Shown here: positions 47,031 to 58,800 of the stretch, piece by piece
Numbering within the stretch: the first letter of the stretch is position 1
How the letters are laid out: every line of letters begins with the position of its first letter
Assembly (NCBI RefSeq): GCF_000005505.3
Contig: NC_016132.3
Location: forward strand, 48,436,914 to 48,500,913
Direction of reading: 5' to 3'
DNA: 64,000 bases
From: Brachypodium distachyon
Taxonomy: Eukaryota; Streptophyta; Magnoliopsida; Poales; Poaceae
Program-made: the position numbers and the translations under genes
The notes under the pieces: model-generated
The model's database searches: none
Seen by the model: only the letters and a program-made list of their open reading frames with translations
Told to the model about the DNA's origin: nothing

Positions 47031-49807
47031 TCACTTGGTCCACCAGTGAAGGAAATCCTTGCGCCTGTTTATCTTCTTTTGGAGCTGGAGAACACCATAC
47101 AGTAGGGCTTCGGCAGTTGGGGGGCATCCAGGGACGTAGATGTCCACAGGAACAATACGGTCGCATCCACGCACAACAGAGTAGGAGTAGTGGTAGTATC
47201 CACCACCGTTGGCACAGCTACCCATCGAAATGACCCATCGGGGCTCAGGCATCTGGTCATAAACCCTGCAGAGGAAGTTATCAATGACAGGAGAATTAGA
47301 GAACAATGGGCTATTAAGAAAGATTCCAAGATCTTAAACCAAATCATTTCCAAATATCAACTAGTGCAGTCAAACAATATTCATAAGTTCTATACATGTC
47401 TCCAAAAAGAAAAGAAAACCATTACAGAAGCAACCAAGCTTATGGCAGATCACTATAACCCATTCTTCTTCACTGAGGATAAACCACAGTGTTTTCGTAA
47501 CAAAGCCAGTCACAAATCACAGCGATATTAAGTATAGAACTTGCAATGTGTTGCAACAGCACATCAGTCAGCCATAAAAGTAATCCAAACTGTACTCTTT
47601 TTTATGTTCCTATCTTGACTGAGCAAATTCATGCCTATGCAAAGCAGGCACTGCATATTTTCATGGTTTTCTACCATTGTGTGGGCATATAGCACTTTAT
47701 GGATATATGGAGCACTACATTATTCAATGAAATATGACATCGAAACTTAGCAAGCCTAAGTAACCTATGTAAGTATACACTCTAATTAACATTTTAGCAA
47801 ATCCTTCTCCACTTGTACGATTGGGTAATCAAAGTGCAAGAGATATCAAAGTATCTTCTGAAATCCCTTCTTTTTTTCTGGAAGGTCTGAAATCCCTTCA
47901 GTCATACAGGAAAGTACGCAAATTATGGTGCTCCTGGTGGGCTTTGCAGTTTTGGTGATATGCATTCATAATGAACATGCTTTCAATGATTCCAGAAAGC
48001 CTCCTACACAGCTAACCACATGGTGCAGTCGAACCGCAGAACACGTCCCAGAGGACCCCACCAAGCAAGCGGTCTGATCTGTTTCCATGAATCGATTACC
48101 ACCTATCTCTTCTGTCTCCAAGAATATCTCTCGTCCTCATACATATCCTCTCCATCGAAGAATCACCATAGCGCCTGGCCACCGCTGATGCACACTTGGC
48201 ATTGGGGTCATCGCCGCTGCACCTTGGGTTGGGAGCCGCCACCAATGCGTCGAAAGGAGAATATCGCACTATCGCGCCGGTTGTAGGAAGCCGCTGTTTA
48301 TGCTCGTGCTGGACAGTGGAGGCTGCATTACGACAGCTGTGGGAGGCTGCATTGTGCTATCACGGGAAGCTGCGTCAAGGGAGGTTGTGGTTGCTGTTTG
48401 TGACTTTGTGTTGCCACCCACCCACGTAGGCTACGGCTGCAGCTGCTGCAGGGCCTCTGCCGTCTCTGTTGCAGCACGCCACACCCATTTTTTATTTTTC
48501 CCGTTTTTTGTCAATTTTGAAAGCTGGTGAAATTTTCCAAATATTTTTCCCATACGAATTGGTTTAGTTTAAAAAATTGAACCCAAAAAAAGGGGAAGTT
48601 CATCAGTTTTTTGAAAGTTCAGCAAAACAAAAGGAAGTTCATTAAAAAAAATCAAAAGTTCATCCCATTTTTTTGGCAAAGCATAATAGAACTATTTTTT
48701 CTTCTGAAATTGGTAGTTCAGAGCAGAAAAGTGAAAGTTTATGTGAGAAAAGTCATAAGTTCATGGGGCAAAACATGAGAGGTGACAAAGGAGGTTGAGC
48801 AGTCATCCCTACATATGCCTCTGACAGGGGATAATGGGCTGGTTGGAATTCGTCCGTCCGTGAACTAGCACTCCCCCAATGATTCAATCATGATTAATTG
48901 GTACTAGTAGTACTTAGCATTATGGATCCTGGAATGTATAGGGAATTTCTGTGTTTCAGCCCCTGTAGTGATCCATGTATGCTACCTATACATTTCAAAG
49001 ATTATAGTTCGTGGTGTTTGCAGCAGACCTTCTAAACAAATACTCCCTCCGATCCATAATAAGTGTCTCAAATTTAGTACAAAGTTGCACCAAGTCTGAG
49101 ACACTTATTATGGATCTGAGGAAGTACATAAATGGGGTATTGTAAGAGCTGATGTTGGATTTGTGGCAGGTCTTGGCATTAAATTTAAAAAATGGGAAAT
49201 AAGAACTTCGCACACCATTTTTACCATAGCCTAACAACATATTGGATGTCTGTGCCGGTGGGAAGACCCCTACAAACAGCAATTTCAACCAAAACTGAAG
49301 CAAAAACTTCTGACCCAAACCGATTGCTTCATACCTAGATCCTTTCCGAGATCTAAGCAGGCTCTACACCTAATTGCCAAACGGGATACACACTTGCAAA
49401 ATCTGAGCAGTAACAGAGGAGGGAGTTGGTACCGACTTGCGGAGGGCGGGCGCCATCTTGTTGGTGAGCGTTCCGGCGACGATCATGCAGTCGGATTGGC
49501 GGGGGGATGGGCGGAAGATGACGCCGAAGCGGTCGAAGTCGTAACGAGCCGCGCCGGCGTGCATCATCTCGACAGCGCAGCAGGCGAGCCCGAAAGTCAT
49601 CGGCCAGATCGACCCCCGGCGCGCCCAGTTCATGAGATCGTCTACCTTGGAGACCACGAATTCCGCCGCCTTCGACCCCGCCGCCGGTGGAGGCACGCCC
49701 CCGTACGGCGCGGGTGGAGCCGGCGAGGCGCCTGCGGCCGCCGCAGCGGAGTAGGTCCGCGGCGCGGAGAGGAGGGCCAGGCGCGCCGTGCGCGGGAGCA
49801 ACGCCAT
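47031..49807 (-). CDS. NDUFS7: NADH dehydrogenase (complex I) 20-kDa subunit, NDUFS7/PSST/NuoB type, 201 aa
   Basis: Nuclear gene for the mitochondrial complex I subunit that holds cluster N2, the last Fe-S centre before ubiquinone. Two exons, 49807-49437 and 47265-47031, join at AA|G to give [14 protein letters not shown]. Start ATG at 49807 gives [20 protein letters not shown], an Arg-rich, acid-poor mitochondrial presequence. The N2 ligands are all present: the tandem Cys76-Cys77 in [11 protein letters not shown], Cys141 in MGSCANGGG and Cys171 in VPGCPPT. The end [11 protein letters not shown] is the usual plant C-terminus. The intron is 2.2 kb with a Stowaway MITE near its 5' end (49041-49126), and its donor (AA|GTCGGT) is weak. 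Full length and frame intact, so probably functional. Confidence 0.95.
49041..49126. mobile_element. Stowaway MITE, 86 bp, in the NDUFS7 intron
   Basis: TA-flanked arms CTCCCTCCGATCCATAATAA and TTATTATGGATCTGAGGAAG, continuing as GTGTCTCAAA / TCTGAGACAC. Same family as 38206-38300, slightly diverged. Confidence 0.9.
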
Positions 49808-51268
49808 GGTCGTGGTGCCGGTCGCTAGCGCTAGGGTTTCCTTACCTCGTGGAGGGGGAGGTAGAAGCGTGGGCGATTGGGCGTTGGCTTCTCCTAGCTC
49901 TGGGCAGGCGGAAGCGCCTCGCGGGGTCGGGGTTCGTGCCGGGCACACGATTGGAGTGTGGATCGCCCAAGCCCAACTCCTTGACGACCGTGGGCCAGTA
50001 GTTGTTTTACCTATGTATTCTCTTGTTAGACAACGCGAAGGCCCAGTGGTAAGGTTCCGAGCCCATTAATGCTACATCGTCCATATTTCACCCTTAACAT
50101 TAGGTCGGTAAACAAATAACCTGTCTGAACATATCTGATTTAAAAAAACTCTAAATACATATTTGTTTGATCTTGAGTTTGAAATCTCTTAAGACCGGGT
50201 AAAACCTCTTGAGTAGTTTTAGCACTTGTGGGGCAGATTGACGAAGTTTTTGATGCTGATTAGGCGGCGGACCAAATTTTGACTGATTGATTTGGTGAGA
50301 TGGTAGTATCTTCAAATGGCGGTGACAGCACAACAAGTAACCCTCACTCTTCCCTCGATTTTTAGCTTTGCCAATTTAGGGATTGGGGATTTTGGCATAC
50401 GATTTGGTGAAGCTGAAGAACTGAACATGGCCTACAATCAAGTTCGCTACCGTCGATGGATGAAATATCGTTGCCTTGTAACGGTAAGGTAGTTGTGTGT
50501 GATTTGTATAGATGTGTGGATATACTAGTGTATCGACGGATCTAACACTCTTGCCTGATTGTATCATATCGGGATCACAAGGTACAACGCCTTTTACAAC
50601 AGGGATACCCAATAAGTTAGGAGAACTCGATGGGTTAGGTTTTGTGTCTGCCGTAGGCTTCTATAATCATCTGATTGCTTCTCCTCTCATGTGAACCCTT
50701 GGCCACCTTTATATCCACGTGGTATGGCAGTTGTATACCCGACTCCAAGCAGAACTCCATGAAGCGTCGGGCTGGTGTCCTGGTTGTGTAACGGGTAGAA
50801 CCTATGTTACTCCTTTTCCAAACAACCCGCAAGATTTCCTTCGAAAACCCGGGATATCTCCGTATAGGTTGTAGAACCCCCGATGGGTCCCGTTTAGGGT
50901 ATGTGTATCCGCATGGCCACTAAGCCTGCTTACACGGCACATTCTTCGACACTCACCGACTCTTGTTTTCATTCGTTGATGCAGGTAGCGTGATTTGGAA
51001 TAAGCACATGAAGGTGACGTTTTGGAGGACAACAAGATTGGAGCATCTTTTCATGGTTTTTTTTTTTGACGGCAAGCATCAGTGAAGAGGACGAATTTTG
51101 ATGCACTTGTCCTTAGCGGTAACAGCTTCGGAGCTCGCGACTCATAATTGGGCAAGCGAGCGTGCCACGACGGCGTAGAGACACTTGGCTACGGCATCGG
51201 GCATGTATGGCAAGACGGTCAAATGTTGTAACTTTGATGTCTTCCTCGATGGCGTTGAAGATGTTCTC
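49808..51268. other. NDUFS7 promoter side and intergenic, no gene recognised
   Basis: The first about 180 bases are the presumed NDUFS7 leader (GCTAGGGTTTCC type). Beyond that there is unclassified, probably repeat-derived sequence. The stretch 50800-50960 looks like part of a dispersed repeat but has no ends I can define. Confidence 0.4.
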
Positions 51269-51863
51269 TGTTCAAAAATAGCAATGCATATTTGAGAATA
51301 TTTTGAAACACTCTGAATAATTGGAGAGTGTTGGGAATTAGTTATGCATATTTGAGAAGATTTTAGAATACTTTGGATAATTGGAGGAGAAGATATTTAC
51401 AAGAAGCCTTCTAGTGAATATGAGAAGATTGGAATATTCTAGAAGGCTTGAGAGGTTGCTTGAAGAGGGTTGCTATTTACCATGTAAAGGTCTTAGGGTA
51501 ACTTTCAAGAATAAGTGGAAATTCTCTAGAACTAAGTACATGTAGAGTATTCTAGAGAATTGTAGTAAGATGTACCACATGCTCTTGTAGAACTATAAAT
51601 AAGGGTGATCCCCCTCCCCATGAGTTGTACCACAAGCATCACAACAAGTAGTGTACCACATTAAGAAAAGTGTGAGTTACCAATAAAAAGTAGTATGGTT
51701 GTGTAGTAATAAGATAGCCACTAAATTAAGGAGTGTTGTACCAATATTATGAGAGTAAATAAAGTTTTGGGTTCCCTTCTAGTGAGTGTGGTATCCCAAG
51801 TAGCGTAGGTGTGCAAAGGTCCTAAGAGTGGGTGTTAGGGTCCCCGCCCATAAAATCTCTGCA
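51269..51863 (+). repeat. 5' LTR of the gag-only element
   Basis: 595 bp, TGTTC...CTGCA. It contains a TATAAATA box at 51594-51601, preceded by imperfect short repeats of the GAATATTTTGAAACACT / GAATACTTTGGATAATTGGA kind. Confidence 0.93.
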
Positions 51864-51865
51864 GT

Positions 51866-51877
51866 TGGTATCAAAGC
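51866..51877 (+). promoter_or_regulatory. tRNA-Met primer-binding site
   Basis: TGGTATCAAAGC starts three bases after the 5' LTR and matches the complement of the 3' end of initiator tRNA-Met in all but one position of the usual TGGTATCAGAGC. Confidence 0.85.
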
Positions 51878-52056
51878 AGGTTGGTTGGGACCATTTGGGG
51901 AGGAGTCATCAGCCGGTGCAGTGGTAAGCGTAGGGTGCTTACATAGCTCAGTGTGTCACTGAGAGGCGCTAAGGGAGATTCTGCCGGAGCACAGTCTGGG
52001 ACTGTGGAGATCACTGGTCTGGGACCAAGTGAAGTGGACGCAGGGCGTCAATCGAG

Positions 52057-53598
52057 ATGGCGGATCTCATGATCGCAGGAAATGGCATGTGGAGGCTTAA
52101 AAGGCATAGTTTAACTATGGCTATTGGCAGACCTGCATGGAGTCCTATCTTCAAGGTCATGACCTATGGAAGGTCATTGCGGGCACCGAGACAACTTCTC
52201 CGGAGAATGCAGAAGCTTTGCAGAAGTGGCGCATCAAGGTAGGCAAAGCTATGTTCGTGCTGAAGACAACGATTGAGGAGGACCTAGTGGAGCACATCAG
52301 AGATGCAAAGACACCGAAGGAGGCTTGGGACACATTGGCGAAGCTGTTCTCAAGGAAGAACGAAGCACGACTTCACCTCCTAGAAAATGAGCTTACAGGT
52401 ATCTCACAAGGCACTTTAACTATTGGACAATACTTTACAAAAGTGAAAAATATTTGTCATGAGATATCCCAACTTGCCCCGGATGAGAAGGTGAGTGAGG
52501 CTCGGATGAGGAGAATCATCATCCATGGTCTTATACCGAATACAATGGGTTCATGGCTGCGGTGATGGGATGGCCTACTCAACCTTCAGTAGTGGAGCTG
52601 GAGAATTTATTGGCTAATCAAGAGGAGCTAGCCAAGCAGATGGGCAGTATCACCTTTAAAGAAAGAGATGGAGAGGATGCCAAGAATCGGTGAAGGAGAA
52701 GTGGACGAAAGATGAGAAGTGGTGCCCAAGGGAGAGCAGCTATTTAGGGGGAGCTCAAAGAAGAAAAGAAGATCAGCGGGAGCTGATATATGAAAGGAGA
52801 AAGAAAGGTGAGTGTTTTAATTGTGGCAAGAGTGGTCATCTTGCTAGGGATTGTCAGAGTCCAAAGAAGCACTCGGAGAAAGAAGTGGTGACTATGGCGG
52901 ATGTGGTCTTAGAAGAGGAAGAGTGGGATGCTCAAGAAGGATTAAGCATGATGGAAGACGGAGTCTATTTTGTTGAAGACCTAACTGAACGTAAGCATCC
53001 ATCAATCCAAGGTGTGGCTCTAGAAGAATTTAGAGAGGAAGAGAATGAGGAGGAAGAGGAATGGGATGCTGAAGGTGGCTCCTTCATAGAGGATCTAGAA
53101 AAATCCAGAGAAGAGAATGATAAAGAAGAAGAATGGAATGCTGAAGGTGGCTTCTTCATGGAGGATCTAGAAGAATCCAGAGAAGAGGAGAATGATGATG
53201 ATGAAGAATGTGATATAGAAAATGGCTTTTCCACCGATGTGAGAAATCTAGAACCCATGCATGAGCTTCCAGTGTTTGGATATGACAGTGACGATGGAGA
53301 CTTGGAGGATCATGAGGATAAGCCAAAGAAATCTAAGTATAACGGAGATGGTGATGGAGCATTAGTCTTGCAAGATGATCCATCAATGAAGGTAATGGAG
53401 AAAAATTGTATGGATCAACATAGAGTCAAGGAACCCCAACGGAGTCAACAGGAGGTCAAGAAACATGAAGTATGGAGGACAAAGCTACCAGATCTGAGGT
53501 ATGTCCGTGGTTCCCTTTCTCAAGTTTCTTCATACATGGAAATAGCAAAAGAAAATAGCAAAAGGTCAAGTTTGGATAAGGACAAAGAAGAGAACTGA
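52057..53598 (+). pseudogene. Gag of the LTR element: UBN2-like domain, CCHC knuckle, acidic repeats; frameshifted
   Basis: The intended order is MADLMIAGNG, FNYGYWQTCMESYLQGHD, EHIRDAKTPKEAWDTLAKLF (UBN2-type gag core, about 52110-52540), MGWPTQPSVVELENLL, then ECFNCGKSGHLARDC (zinc knuckle, 52813-52854). Three frame changes break it, near 52109, 52538 and 52690. After the knuckle an acidic region holds three or four copies of a roughly 25-residue unit EEEWDAEGGxFxEDLExSRE (about 52915-53210). The final part has a DSDDGDLEDHEDKP run and ends KDKEEN. The frame 52690-53598 alone is open for 302 codons. Function of the acidic repeats is unknown; the broken gag implies mobilisation in trans. Confidence 0.8.
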
Positions 53599-53732
53599 GC
53601 TGCGAAAATGCAATGAGGTTAAGAAGAACTCAATGCAAGAAGAAAAGAAGAAAGTTCGCAATGGAAGAGCTCAGAAGATCCAAGGACATTATTAAAGAGA
53701 TGATTGGGAGTCAAGTATGCATTGAGGGGGAG

Positions 53733-54327
53733 TGTTCAGAAATAGCAATGCATACTTGAGAATATTCTGGAACACTTTGGATAATTGGAGAGTGTTGGGA
53801 ATTAGTTATGCATATTTGAGAAGATTTTAGAATACTTTGGATAATTGGAGAAGAAGATATTTACAAGGAGCCTTCTAGTGAATATGAGAATATTGGAATA
53901 TTCTAGAAGGCTTGAGAGGTTGCTTGAAGAGGGTTGCTATTTACCATGTAAAGGTCTTAGGGTAACTTTCAAGAATAAGTGGGAATTCTTTAGAACTAAG
54001 TACATGTAGAGTATTCTAGAAAATTGTAGTAAGATGTACCACATGCTCTTGTAGAACTATAAATAAGGGTGATCCCCCTCCCCATGAGTTGTACCACAAG
54101 CACCACAACAAGTAGTGTACCACACTAAGAAAAGTGTGAGTTACCAAGAAGAAGTAGTATGGTTCTGTAGTAATAAGGTAGCCACTAAATTAAGAAGTGT
54201 TGTACCAATATTATGAGAGTAAATAAAGTTTTGGGTTCCCTTCTAGTGAGTGTGGTATCCCAAGTAGCGTAGGTGTGCAAAGGTCCTAATAGTGGGTGTT
54301 AGGGTCCCCGCCCATAAAATCTCTACA
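53733..54327 (+). repeat. 3' LTR of the gag-only element
   Basis: 595 bp, colinear with the 5' LTR with no length change and roughly 21 substitutions by eye. It begins right after the purine tract. Confidence 0.93.
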
Positions 54328-54332
54328 TTCTC

Positions 54333-55855
54333 CTCATATCTAGGAAAGAACCAACCAAATTGTCCATAGGTGACTGCTTGTGTCGTGGACTCGTGGGTAA
54401 CATCTAGATGGCCCATCAAACTCATTTTATCGGTTAACCCCCGTCAAAAGTCTACCATAGTCATGCAAGCATCATCGATTTAACCACAACTTGCCACGTC
54501 TCCTAGTCAAAAGTCGGTCTACATAGCCTAGTCATCATAAAAACGCATTAAATCTAGCACATCAGTATTGACACCACTCATGAGGTGATTTGCCCAGTTT
54601 TAGAGATTTTACGGTCAAAGTCAGACCAAAATTGAGTTCATAGTGTTATTTATCCACGGGCTTAAACTTTTAGTGTCAAATATGTAGTTAAAAAAAGTAG
54701 AGTTGAAGCCGAACCAAACTTTAATTTGGACTAGTGGGCTTCATTGTGGACTCGTGGTCGCCAACAGTCCCCTGACAGTCAGAACCAACGTGTTTACACG
54801 ACCACCTTGCAGTTTGTGCCTCCATTGGAATAGCTTTCCGGACTTTCCCCTGGAACCTTTGGATGGACGAGACGCCAGAGTGTGCGTGAGAGAGGGATAT
54901 GTGCCTAAATTTCGGTGAAACGCAACCTGCGTGAACTTGCCCAACTTGCTGTGGCCATGCGATAGCGTCATTTCCCAAAACGAGATTTGTAACAGGCGCG
55001 GTGTCGATTGGCGAGCCAGCCTTTCAAATTGTGGGAGAAAACACCATGGTTGCTTGAAAGTCTGAAACGATGGACGTGAACTGTGCATTGAAGGATGTTT
55101 TGAACTGTGCACGGAAGTGAACAGTTCTGTATCCATGTGTATAAATAGACATGTTGTAGTAAAATAAAACCCTTATATGGGCCGGGCAGTAAATCCTACG
55201 TGACGACGACCAAGTCAACATTTCGCAAGCACGAGTCAAAGATGTCTATGTGGCGCGATCAATCCTACGTGGCAAAGGAAGACTAGTCAAGGGTAGCCTT
55301 GGTCTTTTGTCATGGACCCCTAGGCTATAAATAACCCCCCATGGGGGCATGTATCATTCACTCTCAACTTGAATAAACTCAAGTGGAGAGAGCCAGAGTC
55401 TCTTGCAAAGAGCTCTAGTTTCGAGATCCGGGAAGACGCGTTCAGCCTCGGGCCAGACTCGAAGGGGAAGGGGTTGGGTTAGAGTTCCGAGGGTATCCTA
55501 ACCTCGATACTTCGAAAGACGCGTTCGGTCCAAGTACGAGGCGGCCCCGACGAACCTCTCGCCAAAAGGTGTCTTGGGAAGATCCGCTCGGCCCAAGCCC
55601 TTGGCTAACAGCCTCCTCGAAACCTTTCCTAACATAGGATTAAGTCGCACCCGCAGGATCGACCGAACCTATTCAAAAAATATCGATGTGTCAACTTGTC
55701 CAAGTGTACGACGACTTTCGCTATAAGGCCGGCGTACACGCCCTACATTTATACCCGTACTTGTGCCATCGAGCATTGACACCCCTTATTTTAATTGTTG
55801 TCGATAACAACAACAAGACAGATATAAATATGCAAATCTACGAAATAAATTACGC
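54333..55855. mobile_element. LTR-like sequence, class unresolved
   Basis: A TATA box (TATAAATA, 55326-55333) is followed by a leader-like, GC-rich segment with GGAAGACGCGTTCAGCC and a second GAAAGACGCGTTCGGTCC 85 bases later. The pattern fits the R-U5 part of a Gypsy-type LTR. Left and right ends, and any partner LTR, were not found. The rest (54333-55200) is anonymous. Confidence 0.4.
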
Positions 55856-55859
55856 TTTT

Positions 55860-58800
55860 GCTAATGGACAGGCGCCTGCTTTTCTGTTGAAAACCAGGCG
55901 ATTGGTGGACCGTCCATCCATGCTTCAAGATTCGTATTAACTTTTCCTTGGCAGTCTTCTTTTCTTTTTCCTCTGACTGCTCCCTCGAAGGCTCGCACTG
56001 GTTTTCTCCCCATTTTGCTCGTCGGTCGCACGGCGCGACGGCGCGGACGAGCGGGGCGCACCGGCCCACGGGGAGACACGCAGCAGCGGGGATCGTCTCC
56101 GGCTCGAGACCGCGGGCGTCGGGGCGTGCTTCTTCTCCGATCTGCAAGCTCTCGCGGTGAACCTCCTCAGCGGCGAGGATTTCTGGGCGAGGAGGAGAGA
56201 GCAAGTGCCCGCACTCGATCCTCCTGAGCGGCGTCGATTTCTGGGCGAGGGGGCAGCAGTGGGGCGGACTCTGTGCTCCCATCACCGTGGCCACGATGTG
56301 TCAAGGCGAAGGCAGCAGAGGCGGGTGCCTCGGCTTGTCTGGGGCGGAGTTGCTTGCTTCCTCTCGGTGAATCCCTTCCCCTTTTATTTTTGTCGATTTT
56401 ATGATGATATCGTGGTGCTTTCGCTGCTGATTTCCGTGGGATTTGGTTGTCCGTGGGCCTTGTGTTTGTAGTTTTAGGTGGTGATTTTTACTGTCTTCAT
56501 CGTTGGAATGAGCTAGGTTGGGGGCGTTTTTGAGGTAGTACTCGAATATAAATTGATGCAAAAAATCACAGTGAAATGGATCTCGTTTTTGCTGTTCATA
56601 GGCCCAAAGTTAAGTGTGGTATATGCCCAATGTAATTGCAACTGTAGATGTTTTTTTTTAATATCTTTTCCTTTTCTTTTTGGTATTTGCCTCACCACAC
56701 TCTAACCTGATGTTGATGTCTTATGATGTTAGATGTATGGTGGCAACATCTTGTGTGAGCTTGCTCGAGATGATGCCGATTTTGAGTTTTTTGGTCATTG
56801 AATCTTTGCCAATTGTGCCGTCCCACGAAATTTGGTGAGTTTTTGCTCTGTGATTACGCTTTTTGATTAACTCAATTTAGATGCTGGGCATGGTAACTGC
56901 AGGTGTTGTTTTGTTAGTTTAGTTGTTCAGCATTTCAGTTGTTGATTTGCTCGCGTTTTGCCACTGATTTTGCTTCCATTTTTTCTTAGGATGTGGGTAG
57001 GCGAAGACAGCAAGGGCAAGGGCAAGGCCAAGGCCATCTCCATCTGCTATCCTTTGGCGGTGTGGTCTCGCTTCGTGGCATGTGGTGAGTTGTTCCCATC
57101 AAAATGGTTACGCTAGTTTGTTGTACTTGCGGGCTGCGCTGATTTTTGCTCGGCCTTTTTGTTCGGCGCAAATGTGGCTACATTTTCAGTTTCAGTGAGT
57201 GTTTGTCCTTAATCTTTAGCCTTAATTTTCAGTTTTCAGTCATTTCTTTGTCCGATTAAAAAGAATAGTGAATTCTTTGTCCTTAATCTTCAGTCTTATG
57301 TTTTATCAGTCGTTTGTTTGTCCGATTAAGGCGCAGGGAGCCGCAGCAGCAGGTGAGATTGCTACTTCTGGCTACTATTATTGAACTAGAATCACTCTAT
57401 TGTATTGTGTTGGGCTGTGATTGTGTTTTTGTGTATCACCACTATATGGCTTGAGTGATGCAAATGTCAATTCAGTCAAGACAAGATTTTCAAAATTTGT
57501 GAGCTGAAGCGTAGCTCAGTTTTGTGATCAGTTTGGGAATTACAAGTGCTTGTTTGTAGTATTTTTTCCTTGATGTATGTATCGGTGTATAACTGGATCG
57601 TGCCTTTTGTTTACACTCTGCTTCAAACAGGAAAGTAAATTATTCAGTTTGGTGGCCCATCTGGTTTCTGCTTCTGTTGCCGCTCATTTTCTGAATAACA
57701 TTCTGTTGTAGTAGTCTTGCAGGTGATGACCAACCACTGAAAAAATTTAGTTGTTATGTTATGTTTGGACTGCCAACTTGCTATATTGTACGTCTTTAAA
57801 ATTAGCAGAAGCTTTGCCATTTTCAGTTACTGTTGGGATAGAGTTTCATATGTACAACCTTCCATTGGACAGGGCCATTAAGGCAGTAGTATGGATAGGA
57901 TTTTGAATGGACTATCAGCTCATTGTTCTGAAGATTATATGCCATGTCATTATCAGTATACAATACATCTCATTTTAAGTCTCAGTTTAAAGTTGTAGTA
58001 GTCGAAGTTTAGATTAGTCTAAGTTCCAATATTTGATTTTTGTAATGTGTTTTGTTCCCAATAAACATCTGTATAACAGGTTTAATTTTTTTGTTCCCAA
58101 TAAACCATAGGTACTTGCCATAGCATAATTTGCTGCTACTTTGTTCTATTTTTTCTGAATAAATATTTTTTCCATTATTACAATTTTGTACCGTAATATG
58201 ACTGGACTTTGCTGCTATCTCCTTGAACTAAGGCTTGCCCTCTCTTATCTGCTCCCCCAAAGCTTGCCATCATTATCTTCTCCTGGAGCTTCTCCTCTCT
58301 TATCTTATTATAAAGCTTGTGCTCTCTTATCTCTTGCTAATTCTCTGCTCAAATCTCATTTCATTGCTGCTTGATTCCTAGCTGCAAACAAAAAATGTCC
58401 ATTTAATCTTTACACTAGTAGGAGATAAGAACTAACATGATGACACATACTATGATGCTGGTTGTTCCAACTGTACATGACTCTGTCTTCTTGCGGATGA
58501 GTCATTTGTTCTTTATCCCTGAAATTAATAGAAGCATTGACATCTAGGTTTCTCTTTTGTCCCGCGTCTTGAGATATTTGCTGAGCCTGGGGTGTGTTGG
58601 GAGAGCAAGGTTCCAACACAAGGGCAAATAGGAGAGTGAACTGCGAAGACCAACCTTGGTGCACATCGATCCAGGTTAGCATTCATGCTCTCATCAACCT
58701 TTTTCTCCTTTATCTCTCTTAATCTGGGGTTTAATCTTACTTTTGGGTGGGTTTTGATTGACCGATCAGTTGGATTTGCTTCCTCTCTTCCCCATTTCAG

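Larger units (their letters stand above)
51269..54327 (+). mobile_element. Complete gag-only LTR retrotransposon, 3059 bp
   Basis: Two 595-bp LTRs (51269-51863 and 53733-54327), each TG...CA, flanked by the 5-bp duplication TTCTC (51264-51268 and 54328-54332). The primer-binding site TGGTATCAAAGC (51866-51877) fits initiator tRNA-Met. A purine tract (TTGAGGGGGAG) precedes the 3' LTR. Between them lies only gag: a UBN2-like domain and a CCHC knuckle, with no protease, integrase or reverse transcriptase. This matches the published TR-GAG class of non-autonomous elements. The two LTRs differ at about 21 positions by eye (about 3.5%). Confidence 0.93.
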
